In this document: in pieces, positions 14,321 through 20,921 of the stretch
Layout of the letters: each line of letters starts with the position of its first letter
Numbering within the stretch: position 1 is the stretch's first letter
IMG/VR virus record: IMGVR_UViG_3300044859_001373
Span: 1 to 22,303 of that record
DNA length: 22,303 nt
Source: a virus
Strand: one strand, 5' to 3'
Notes under the pieces: generated by a model
What the model saw: the letters and a program-made list of their open reading frames with translations, nothing else
Database searches by the model: none
What the model was told of the DNA's origin: nothing
Program-made: the position numbers and the translations under genes

Positions 14321-15052
14321 TTATTTGCTATGTGCTGGAAGAATATAATTGTATTCTGCAATGCCACTGTTTACAGTAATCTGTGCGGCACCGTCATCGC
14401 TGATTTTAAATGTTTTATCACCAGTTAGATCTAGAATACTGATTACCTGTGACTTGGGCCAAGACCATGCACGTTTCAATTGTCCACTGATACCTGAGTG
14501 GAACACAAATTCACCAGCATGTGTTGAGTGATCACCAAAATATAATTTTAGATCTGTACCTTCGGTACGTGCTTGAAACGATGGCTCTTCTGCATTGGCC
14601 TGACTTTGCATCTTAAGACGTTGAATTCCTGCATTGGTTGGTTCGAATTCAATGTGCCAGTTCACACCCTTGAACTTGACTGTTTTAAGTTTTTCGGCAA
14701 TTATCTCACTGGTCATAAAACGATAGTCGTTTTTAAAGTCGCCTACTTTGTTTTTAAAGTGTAAGCCCACCGGCACAGATTCACCATTGCGGTCTTGTCG
14801 CTTGACAGTGATCTCAGCATTTTCTTTATACTCTTGCAAGTTTAATAGAATTTTAAGTTTGCTTAGATTAGGCATGCCAAATGTGCCAATAAAGTCAGGA
14901 ACTGGATTTAAAAATTTAGCCTGGACTACAACTGAACGATCTTCGGCCATGCCGTCGATGACAGTTTCGGTTTCTGTTCCTGTAATCTTAATTAGGTCGA
15001 TACAGCCAAGATCGAATGTGTGTTGTACTAAGTCTAGTAAGTGGTCTTTCAT
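14321..15052 (-). CDS. 45: T4 gp45-type DNA polymerase sliding clamp
   Basis: 243 residues, close to T4 gp45 (228). Recognisable features are the N-terminal helix with LDLVQHTFDLGCIDLIKITG (6-25), the FIGTFGMPNLSKLKILLNL segment (54-72), and a C-terminal half with repeated strand patterns (GTDLKLYFGD, QVISILDLTGDKTFKIS, AQITVNSGIAEYNYILP). The product encircles DNA as a trimer and tethers the polymerase; in T4 it also activates late transcription. The polymerase here ends with a hydrophobic tail suited to clamp binding. A GGAG ribosome-binding site and a separate sigma70 promoter (15076-15104) precede it. Its direct downstream neighbour is the DpdA-like gene. Confidence 0.88.
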   Translation of the reverse strand: MKDHLLDLVQHTFDLGCIDLIKITGTETETVIDGMAEDRSVVVQAKFLNPVPDFIGTFGMPNLSKLKILLNLQEYKENAEITVKRQDRNGESVPVGLHFKNKVGDFKNDYRFMTSEIIAEKLKTVKFKGVNWHIEFEPTNAGIQRLKMQSQANAEEPSFQARTEGTDLKLYFGDHSTHAGEFVFHSGISGQLKRAWSWPKSQVISILDLTGDKTFKISDDGAAQITVNSGIAEYNYILPAHSK

Positions 15053-15075
15053 ATTTTCTCCAAAGTGTTAAAAGT

Positions 15076-15104
15076 ATTATACAAGGGTTATTTAGATTTT
15101 GCAA
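15076..15104 (-). promoter_or_regulatory. sigma70-type promoter for the sliding clamp and downstream genes
   Basis: The minus strand has TTGCAA (15099-15104, 4 of 6 matches), a 17-base spacer and an exact TATAAT (15076-15081). It overlaps the last codons of the methyltransferase-like gene and lies just upstream of the clamp ribosome-binding site. Confidence 0.68.
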
Positions 15105-16032
15105 CGATTTCGGCCAAACTTTGTCCACCTCTAATACTGGACAATGTACCCGGCTTACGCAATTCTACCCAACAGCTGGCCGCATCTACATGAAATGTTT
15201 GTCTCACTTCATACCCTATTGAACGTGCAAGATTTAATACCATTGCGCCGGGTGTGTAGCACATAAAGCTACGCTCGGTCAATTCAACTCCTGCGGCACG
15301 GTCGCAATCGTTAAATGTTATAGCAAATGTTCCACCATTTTTGAGTTTTTTGTATATTTCAATAAGGTAACATTTGATTACTTCAAATGGTTTAAAATTA
15401 AAAAAGTTATAAGCAAGACAAAACCCAAATTGATTGTCAGGGATGTTATCCAGCATAGTGTGTTCACATGATTCTTGGATCACATACGATCGTAGTCGAC
15501 GTTGATATTGTCTACTAAATTTTAATACAGCAGGATCTAACAACTCATTGGTAACATCAACAAGATACAACGGATCGCAACCAACCAATTGCCGTATCCA
15601 ATCTTCTCGACCCGGACGAATAATCATACCTGCATGATGCCAGTCACCATACAGCCCAATTCTTCCTTTGATAAAATCAAATGCTGAGTGTTCCAGAGTA
15701 GGCCGTCGATCTAAAATGTATTCAGCTGAGTCATGCACCATTTCTTGATCATATAGTCTATAACTTTCTTGAAAATACGCCGATTCCTGATTGGAAATTA
15801 TTGATGCAAGTTCTTCTTTGACTTTCTCAATGGTGTCGTCAAATTTAGTAAACGCTGAATTAATATTTTTGTAGTCGTCCTCTAATTCTCGAATTAAATC
15901 GTTAAATTGAATTCCGTGGGTAGCTACTGTATGTAATACTGGTCCAAGTTTTTCGTGCGTGAGCGGAATAACATCAATTGGTGTTAAATCGTCTAGCAAA
16001 TTTTTGTATGCCACAAGAGAACTTAATTTCAT
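15088..16032 (-). CDS. Putative SAM-dependent methyltransferase-like protein
   Basis: 314 residues. An N-terminal helical region (1-110) is followed by a Rossmann-like part: DPLYLVDVTNELLDPAVLKF (153-172) resembles the strand beta-2 acidic SAM-ribose position, MLDNIPDNQFGFCLAYNFFN (193-212) the motif-4 region, and LKNGGTFAITFNDCDRAAG (about 231-249) the usual 'LkpGG.l.it' strand-5 segment. Motif I (GxGxG) is not obvious; the IKGRIGLYGDW stretch (121-131) may take its place. Its ATG overlaps the DNA polymerase stop (ATGA), so it is translated with the polymerase. The substrate is unknown; a DNA or nucleotide target would fit the neighbourhood. Confidence 0.6.
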   Translation of the reverse strand: MKLSSLVAYKNLLDDLTPIDVIPLTHEKLGPVLHTVATHGIQFNDLIRELEDDYKNINSAFTKFDDTIEKVKEELASIISNQESAYFQESYRLYDQEMVHDSAEYILDRRPTLEHSAFDFIKGRIGLYGDWHHAGMIIRPGREDWIRQLVGCDPLYLVDVTNELLDPAVLKFSRQYQRRLRSYVIQESCEHTMLDNIPDNQFGFCLAYNFFNFKPFEVIKCYLIEIYKKLKNGGTFAITFNDCDRAAGVELTERSFMCYTPGAMVLNLARSIGYEVRQTFHVDAASCWVELRKPGTLSSIRGGQSLAEIVAKSK

Positions 16033-18689
16033 GAGAAGTCAAATAATGTTTGAAATGTATTTTCTGTGTTGGTTGCACTAGCAAGATCCCATTCTAGTAC
16101 ACCCAACAAGTTATCAATTTTTTGATCCACAACAGTGGCCTCCATCTCGCCATCGTTGAACGGCAAGTCTTTGAACCATTGTGGCAAATGTAGTTCGTCT
16201 GTGGGATAACCAATTGATGTCCAGCCCAGGGGATTTGATTTTAGTTTGCACACAATGGTTTTCATACCGTCAACCACTTGCATGGAATAGTTGTCCCCGT
16301 TCATCTTACGCATGTTATTCCAGTTGATGGCTGCTCTAACATGCCCGGGCATGTTGGCTTTGCCCAAGCGGGCTTCTTCTGCCGCATACTTGGTCAAGTT
16401 GTTCACACGCTTGGGCGAACCTTTTTCCCAACCTGGACGATCAGCAAATATGTACTTGAAGTCTCGGATTTTTTCAATGATGATCTCACGCTTGGTACCT
16501 ATCAATACTTCGTTAAGAATGTCACTGAGAAATTCTTGAATGACCTTGGGCGTGTCACTGCGCTTCAAATCCAGGCCCATGGCCTTGACCTTGCCTGGCT
16601 TGCCTGCCACATCCAGTCGCTTGCCTTCCTTGTCAATGATCATCACAGCATAACGCTTCTTGGTAATGAATAATCCTTTGCTGGCAACAATTTCTCGACC
16701 GCCCTTGATAATTGATCCCATTTCTCTTGGCACATGAAATGCCTGTTCCATAAATCCTGGGAAACTTTGATTCACTTGTTCAGCAATAGAGTCATACAAT
16801 GCAATGGCAATTTCTTTTGACCATTCCATGCGACCTGCTTCTACTTCGGCTTTGACAGCACTCCATGCACTAAAGTAACAGGAGTCTGTGTCACCATAAA
16901 TGATGCTTTCGCCTGTGTGATCATACTTGCCATGTATGCACTCGTTCACATGAGCATCCATGTGCCGGGCAATGCTACGCCCAGTCAAAGTGGTACTTTG
17001 ACCAATTCGTTTGTCAAAGAATCTACAACCAGGATTAAGAATAGCACCATACAAGCTGTTCAAGTTAATCTTCTTGACCAACTGACGCTTGTCCCAGTAT
17101 TCTTCATCTTCTTTTGTTTTGCATTCTTTTAGTTTGGCCTGCATTTCTTTACGTTCAGCATACCAACGTTTTAACAAGCCTGGTATGATGCCTTCTGTGG
17201 CATAGGTAAAGATAGTGCCATTGGCGCTCAAGATCCAGGGTTGATTTGAATCAAAGATCATCTTCCATATTTCGGCGGCACTATGCACAGTCTCCTCGCC
17301 CGACTGCCAGTCAATGGTGATCTCTGTGCCACGTTGCTGTTCCATCACTGCTGTGTATTCCATGGTGGCAAACAAGCCCTCCCAGGCACCGGCAAAACTG
17401 GAACCTTTGCTGGTCTTTTCTCGAATCAAATGATCTGTCATTATCGGTCGGAGTTGACCAACAATGGTTTCGGGTCCCATGTTAAGAGCACGGATTGCTG
17501 ACGGGTAGAGCGAGTTGATGTCGATACTACCAATGTATTCGTGGACTCCTTTTTTGGGATAAGCAACATAGGCACCTGCGGCTTGCGTGTCTTCATCTGT
17601 GAGTCTTTCTTTACGGTTAGGAACTACCATTCCACGTTCGTGGGCTTCATTAATAATTGCTTGTTCTGTCACTGCCACAGCACCCATGGTGGTTGGCAGT
17701 AACACAGTATTCTCATGTGCCAAGGTATTGGCTAGGTCTAGGAAACGCAGTTTCTTGTCAATGTCACTCAACAGTTTTGTATCTTGTCTGTTGTACTCAA
17801 TGAATGTTTTGAAGTTTTGATTGTACAACTGGTCCAAGGTACCTTCAAATGCTGTCTTTGATCCCAGTTCTTCGTACTCACCAATTGCATCTAGACTGTA
17901 TGAATGTCGCTCTTCGTATGTGTATTTGCGATACAATTGCATGTAGTCTAGATGCACACGGCCAATCAAGTCAAAGGTCTCATTTTCACTGCCAAAACGT
18001 TCAAACATACGCTTCTTGGGCAGTTGCCCCCACAAGCAGAATCTCCTGGTGTCATCTTTGCTGAGCACACGAGTTGTTCTGTTGATTGTATATGGTATGT
18101 CGTAGCCTTCTGAGTTCCAGCCACTCAGCACATCTGCGTCTTCAATAAGATTTAAAAAGGTATCCAACAAGTCTGCTTCTTTTTCAAACACAAAACAGTT
18201 AGGGAATTCTCTAGCAATTTCATTTGCAGTCTCTGCACTCATGTGCCTAGGTGGAACAACCAAGGTGACCATCTGGTCCAGCCAGTCCATGTAAACACTG
18301 ATAGCAGTGATAGGATTGAATGGATCATCGGGTCTGCTGAAGCCACGTTCAGGATCAAAGTCTACTTCAATGTCAAAGAACGCTACATTAAGTTTAGGGC
18401 CGTCTTGCCCTTTGTAGTTTTCTTCCAGGCATCTAAACACAGGTTTGATATCTGCTTCGTACAAGTTCTTGTGACTTTGTACTCGCAGTTCCTTACGAAA
18501 CTCTTTGTTGTTGCGTGTGGAGAATCTACTGACAGATGTGCCATAGATGCTTTGAAACTTGCCTCTAGGGTCATCATAATAAAAGATGTAGTTGGCAGGG
18601 TATTCTTCGTAGTACCTTTGTCCATTCTTACGACCCACAATGTGAATACGATCGTGCTCACGATCAAATAGTGCGTCAATGTAACTCAT
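16029..18689 (-). CDS. 43: T4-type family B DNA polymerase (gp43)
   Basis: 886 residues (T4 gp43: 898). Exonuclease motifs: FFDIEVD (104-110; Asp106, Glu108), SGWNSEGYDIPY (189-200; Asp197) and EYNRQDTKLL (298-307; Asp303). Polymerase motifs: SIDINSLYPSAI (388-399; Asp390), KKINLNSLYGAI (539-550) and IYGDTDSCYF (597-606; Asp600, Asp602). All catalytic acids are present, so both proofreading and synthesis should work. The C-terminal NTFQTLFDFS resembles the T4 clamp-binding tail. The ATG has a GTGGAG ribosome-binding site 16 bases after the clpP stop, placing it in the dsbA-clpP-43 unit. There is no split, intron or homing endonuclease. Confidence 0.98.
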   Translation of the reverse strand: MSYIDALFDREHDRIHIVGRKNGQRYYEEYPANYIFYYDDPRGKFQSIYGTSVSRFSTRNNKEFRKELRVQSHKNLYEADIKPVFRCLEENYKGQDGPKLNVAFFDIEVDFDPERGFSRPDDPFNPITAISVYMDWLDQMVTLVVPPRHMSAETANEIAREFPNCFVFEKEADLLDTFLNLIEDADVLSGWNSEGYDIPYTINRTTRVLSKDDTRRFCLWGQLPKKRMFERFGSENETFDLIGRVHLDYMQLYRKYTYEERHSYSLDAIGEYEELGSKTAFEGTLDQLYNQNFKTFIEYNRQDTKLLSDIDKKLRFLDLANTLAHENTVLLPTTMGAVAVTEQAIINEAHERGMVVPNRKERLTDEDTQAAGAYVAYPKKGVHEYIGSIDINSLYPSAIRALNMGPETIVGQLRPIMTDHLIREKTSKGSSFAGAWEGLFATMEYTAVMEQQRGTEITIDWQSGEETVHSAAEIWKMIFDSNQPWILSANGTIFTYATEGIIPGLLKRWYAERKEMQAKLKECKTKEDEEYWDKRQLVKKINLNSLYGAILNPGCRFFDKRIGQSTTLTGRSIARHMDAHVNECIHGKYDHTGESIIYGDTDSCYFSAWSAVKAEVEAGRMEWSKEIAIALYDSIAEQVNQSFPGFMEQAFHVPREMGSIIKGGREIVASKGLFITKKRYAVMIIDKEGKRLDVAGKPGKVKAMGLDLKRSDTPKVIQEFLSDILNEVLIGTKREIIIEKIRDFKYIFADRPGWEKGSPKRVNNLTKYAAEEARLGKANMPGHVRAAINWNNMRKMNGDNYSMQVVDGMKTIVCKLKSNPLGWTSIGYPTDELHLPQWFKDLPFNDGEMEATVVDQKIDNLLGVLEWDLASATNTENTFQTLFDFS

Positions 18690-18705
18690 TTATCTCCACT
18701 TAACA

Positions 18706-19299
18706 TTAAATATCACGTGTAGTTATCACTTTGTCGGCAAGACCGTAATTAACTGATTCCTCTGCTGACATAAACTTGTCACGATCCATATCTTCAGTTA
18801 GCTGTTCAAAAGTTTTACCCGTTGAGTTGTGCTTGACATAAATTTCAGTTAAACGTTTCTTCAAATAGGTAATTTCTTTGTAGCTAATTTCGATATCGCT
18901 TTGCATGCCACGAGCGCCACCACTAGGTTGGTGTATCATGTGTCGTGCATTAGGCAGGATCATGCGCTTGCCTTTGGCACCCGATTGTGCCAACAAACTT
19001 CCCATGCTACATGCTTGTCCCATTACAATGGTATTAACATCGGGTTTAATAAACTGCATGGTATCATAGATAGCCATACCAGCAGTGACACTACCTCCAG
19101 GGCTGTTGATGTACATACTGATATCTTTGTCTGGGTTTTCGCTCTCGAGAAATAGTAGTTGAGCAACAATTAGATTTGCCATTTGATCATGTACTTCACC
19201 TTCAAGTAAAATCACACGGTCACGTAACAAGCGGCTATAGATATCATAGCTACGCTCACCTTTGCTGGTTTGTTCCAGCACCATTGGTACTAATGCCAT
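18706..19299 (-). CDS. clpP: ClpP-type serine protease
   Basis: 197 residues, standard ClpP length. [20 protein letters not shown] (61-80) is the ClpP hallmark, [10 protein letters not shown] (94-103) holds the nucleophile Ser98, [14 protein letters not shown] (118-131) gives His123, and [11 protein letters not shown] (171-181) gives Asp172, so the triad is complete. Cellular ClpP forms a double-ring barrel served by ClpA/X ATPases. The N-terminal [20 protein letters not shown] matches mature ClpP, which typically has PxVxExTxxGERxYDI. Encoded between a DNA-binding regulator and the polymerase, a phage copy could redirect host Clp proteolysis or process phage proteins. No partner ATPase is in this window. 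Confidence 0.96.
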   Translation of the reverse strand: MALVPMVLEQTSKGERSYDIYSRLLRDRVILLEGEVHDQMANLIVAQLLFLESENPDKDISMYINSPGGSVTAGMAIYDTMQFIKPDVNTIVMGQACSMGSLLAQSGAKGKRMILPNARHMIHQPSGGARGMQSDIEISYKEITYLKKRLTEIYVKHNSTGKTFEQLTEDMDRDKFMSAEESVNYGLADKVITTRDI

Positions 19300-19308
19300 A
19301 TTTTACCT

Positions 19309-19569
19309 TTAAAGAGTTTTGCCGGCAGTTTCGAGAATAGTTTCCAGGAGCTCGTGGTCCTGTCGTGTTTTTCCTAGTTCAGCTTTGTGTGCGATCTTGA
19401 TTGCTTTTTTAAGAACAGCTGGTTTGATTTCAAGTTCTTCGGCGATGGCTTTAATGGTATCGTTTAGGCCGCCATTTAAAGTTTCAACTTCGTGCATGAC
19501 TTGCATGCCTTCATTGATAATTTGAATAAGTTTAATCTTTTGATCGCCATTAAATGTTTTGTTGTCCAC
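19309..19569 (-). CDS. dsbA: DsbA-like double-stranded DNA-binding protein
   Basis: 86 residues with a GTG start at 19569, supported by an AGGAG site 8 bases upstream. It is all-helical in pattern (INEGMQVMHEVETLNGGLND, then IKAIAEELEIKPAVLKKAIK) and ends in an acidic tail. The middle 'LNxxLxDxIKxIAEEL-ExKPAVLKKAIKIAxK' layout matches DsbA-like proteins of T4-like phages; in T4, DsbA binds double-stranded DNA and enhances late transcription. It is the first gene after the promoter at 19590-19618, ahead of clpP and 43. The name follows the T4 protein, not the disulfide isomerase of the same name. Confidence 0.72.
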   Translation of the reverse strand: MDNKTFNGDQKIKLIQIINEGMQVMHEVETLNGGLNDTIKAIAEELEIKPAVLKKAIKIAHKAELGKTRQDHELLETILETAGKTL

Positions 19570-19589
19570 GAGAGTTCTCCTAAAAACAT

Positions 19590-19618
19590 AGTATAACAGG
19601 TTTACCTGCCTAGGTCAA
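19590..19618 (-). promoter_or_regulatory. sigma70-type promoter with palindromic spacer ahead of dsbA-clpP-43
   Basis: The minus strand has TTGACC (19613-19618, 5 of 6), a 17-base spacer and TATACT (19590-19595, 5 of 6). The spacer contains CAGGTAAACCTG (19597-19608), a 5-2-5 perfect inverted repeat placed where a repressor would block RNA polymerase. An AGGAG ribosome-binding site and the GTG start follow. Confidence 0.72.
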
Positions 19619-19642
19619 CAATATATGGCTGTTTTGGTAGAA

Positions 19643-20713
19643 TTATAATCCGCCAAATAAAATTACTCGGTCAAGATTTTTTATTTGATCTAAGTTTTCT
19701 TGTGCTTGTGGATATTGACTGTGTTTGGGATTAAATACATCAATCAACTTAAATTCATCGTTGGAAAATGTACCCCAATTTCCAATTCTTCCATATTCGA
19801 CTAAATCTACGCCCAGTTCCTGTCCCATGTTGTAAAATTCTAGCATTTCTTCAAAATTATCTTTTTGAACAATCATTCGAATTTTAAACAGCATGCCATT
19901 TTGTTTTTTCTTTTCAGAGATCCACAATAATGCATGTTGTAGGTCGTCCCAGCGTCCACCACGACGCAATTTTTCATATGTAGCGGGCCTTGCGGCATCA
20001 GTGGTAATGGTAATTGATTTTACTTTTTCTTGCATGCTCTCGAGTCGATGCCATCGTTCTGGTACCAGTAAACCATTTGATTGTATAGCCAATTGTACGT
20101 TTGGAAAATCCTCAGTTGATATTGTGTTAACAAACGACAACAACATTGGACTAGCAAACAGTTCCCCACTGGTACTCACGTGTAGTACAATTGGTCGATC
20201 AGTGGGTGTACAAAACAGATTTGATTTTAGCGTTTGCCCTAGGTGTTCTAGATGTTCGGTCTGTGCATCATTGTTTTTTATAATTTCCGTTCGACAACTT
20301 GGGCAACTGAGATTACAGGTGCGATCGCCGGATACCCAAATCTCTTTGGGCATAATGTAACGAGATGCATCAAGAAGCAAGGGCTTAATATCATCGCCTA
20401 CATTTTCTTTAACATTAAGTAGATCACTTTTTAAAACTCCACAGGTGTTTTCATTGCAAAAGTCGTAGGTTCCGTTGATGATGCTTTGACGTATATTGGT
20501 ACTGCCAGCATTGGACAATATTTCGTCTAGTGAATTGATTAATAAATTTCCAACCTTGGAGGGCATCCAATCTTGACAACCACATAATGTTATTCCACCA
20601 TCTGTATCAATGCACATGCCCACAAAAGGACTAAGACAAACAAGATTTTGAAAATTTTTTGCTGGAAATTGTACTAGTGGTTTTTGTATCCAATTTAGTT
20701 TGTATTTTGACAT
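19643..20713 (-). CDS. Radical SAM protein with N-terminal SPASM-like cysteine segment
   Basis: 356 residues from the ATG at 20713; a TTG at 20764 could add 17 residues. The radical SAM triad lies in GDRTCNLSCPSCRTE (Cys133, Cys137, Cys140), followed by LHVSTSGELFASP, LAIQSNGLLV and ITTDAARPATYEKLRRGG, typical barrel strands. Ahead of the core, residues about 24-95 carry CLSPFVGMCIDTDGGITLCG (26-45), then Cys46, a GNLL-SLDEIL stretch and FCNENTCGVL. This is the order of a SPASM domain (auxiliary iron-sulfur cluster), but placed before instead of after the core. SPASM enzymes modify peptides, proteins or sugars. It stands alone between the structural gene and the dsbA promoter. It is not QueE, which is smaller and has no SPASM. 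Confidence 0.82.
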   Translation of the reverse strand: MSKYKLNWIQKPLVQFPAKNFQNLVCLSPFVGMCIDTDGGITLCGCQDWMPSKVGNLLINSLDEILSNAGSTNIRQSIINGTYDFCNENTCGVLKSDLLNVKENVGDDIKPLLLDASRYIMPKEIWVSGDRTCNLSCPSCRTEIIKNNDAQTEHLEHLGQTLKSNLFCTPTDRPIVLHVSTSGELFASPMLLSFVNTISTEDFPNVQLAIQSNGLLVPERWHRLESMQEKVKSITITTDAARPATYEKLRRGGRWDDLQHALLWISEKKKQNGMLFKIRMIVQKDNFEEMLEFYNMGQELGVDLVEYGRIGNWGTFSNDEFKLIDVFNPKHSQYPQAQENLDQIKNLDRVILFGGL

Positions 20714-20719
20714 ATAGTA

Positions 20720-20820
20720 ATTATGCTCACTTTTGGATTCCTGGTAGCGAATCAGGCCGTCCAAGGCAGCAGCCGCCTACACCACGGTAACAAGTACCGG
20801 TCCTAAGGTGTGTTCTTAAA
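20720..20820 (-). other. GC-rich structured leader upstream of the radical-SAM gene
   Basis: This stretch is more GC-rich than its surroundings. On the minus strand ACACC...GGTGT encloses GGTA-CTTGT-TACC as a nested stem, and further on GATTC...GAATC flank an 8-base loop. It could be a regulatory leader RNA for the radical-SAM gene or the end of a processed transcript. I do not recognise a known riboswitch class. Confidence 0.35.
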
Positions 20821-20833
20821 AAAAGTAGTTGAT

Positions 20834-20841
20834 AATTTATA
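20834..20841 (-). promoter_or_regulatory. Possible T4-type late promoter box
   Basis: The minus strand reads TATAAATT, 7 of 8 matches to the T4 late consensus TATAAATA. It overlaps the stop codon of the mini-ORF and lies about 120 bases upstream of the radical-SAM ATG. Confidence 0.35.
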
Positions 20842-20917
20842 CTGGGCTGTGGGGATTGAGAGGGCGATCCCATTCGCCCTCTTGTTCAGGATACACTGGG
20901 TACTCGTTGTTTTGCAT
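20837..20917 (-). CDS. 26-residue mini-ORF after the structural gene
   Basis: The frame reads MQNNEYPVYPEQEGEWDRPL and then NPHSPV, ending TAA. It starts four bases after the stop of the upstream polypeptide, as if translationally coupled, and its composition (Pro, Glu, Asn, aromatic) looks like real coding sequence. It contains a strong inverted repeat at 20859-20882. No ribosome-binding site is clear and the length is too short for a firm call. It could be a small virion peptide. Confidence 0.4.
   Translation of the reverse strand: MQNNEYPVYPEQEGEWDRPLNPHSPV
20859..20882. repeat. Strong hairpin inside the mini-ORF
   Basis: AGAGGGCGA (20859-20867) and TCGCCCTCT (20874-20882) form a perfect 9-bp GC-rich stem with a 6-base loop. 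No T-run follows on either strand, so it does not meet the form of an intrinsic terminator. It could stabilise the 3' end of the structural-gene transcript. Confidence 0.6.
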
Positions 20918-20921
20918 TGAT

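Noticed and set aside
16278-16673. Plus-strand ORF of 131 residues inside the polymerase gene
   Set aside because: It is antisense to well-conserved polymerase sequence with no ribosome-binding context; it is a shadow frame. The 142-residue ORF at 18243-18671 is rejected on the same grounds.
19893-20360. Plus-strand ORF of 155 residues
   Set aside because: It lies wholly antisense to the radical-SAM gene, has low-complexity Ser/Cys-rich composition and no family motifs, and would be alone on its strand.
20727-20873. 48-residue minus-strand ORF overlapping the radical-SAM start
   Set aside because: It is out of frame with the neighbours, starts within the mini-ORF hairpin, has no ribosome-binding site and shows no recognisable domain.
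20859-20882. Hairpin as an intrinsic terminator
   Set aside because: The stem is strong but neither strand has a T-run after it, and it falls inside a plausible mini-ORF.
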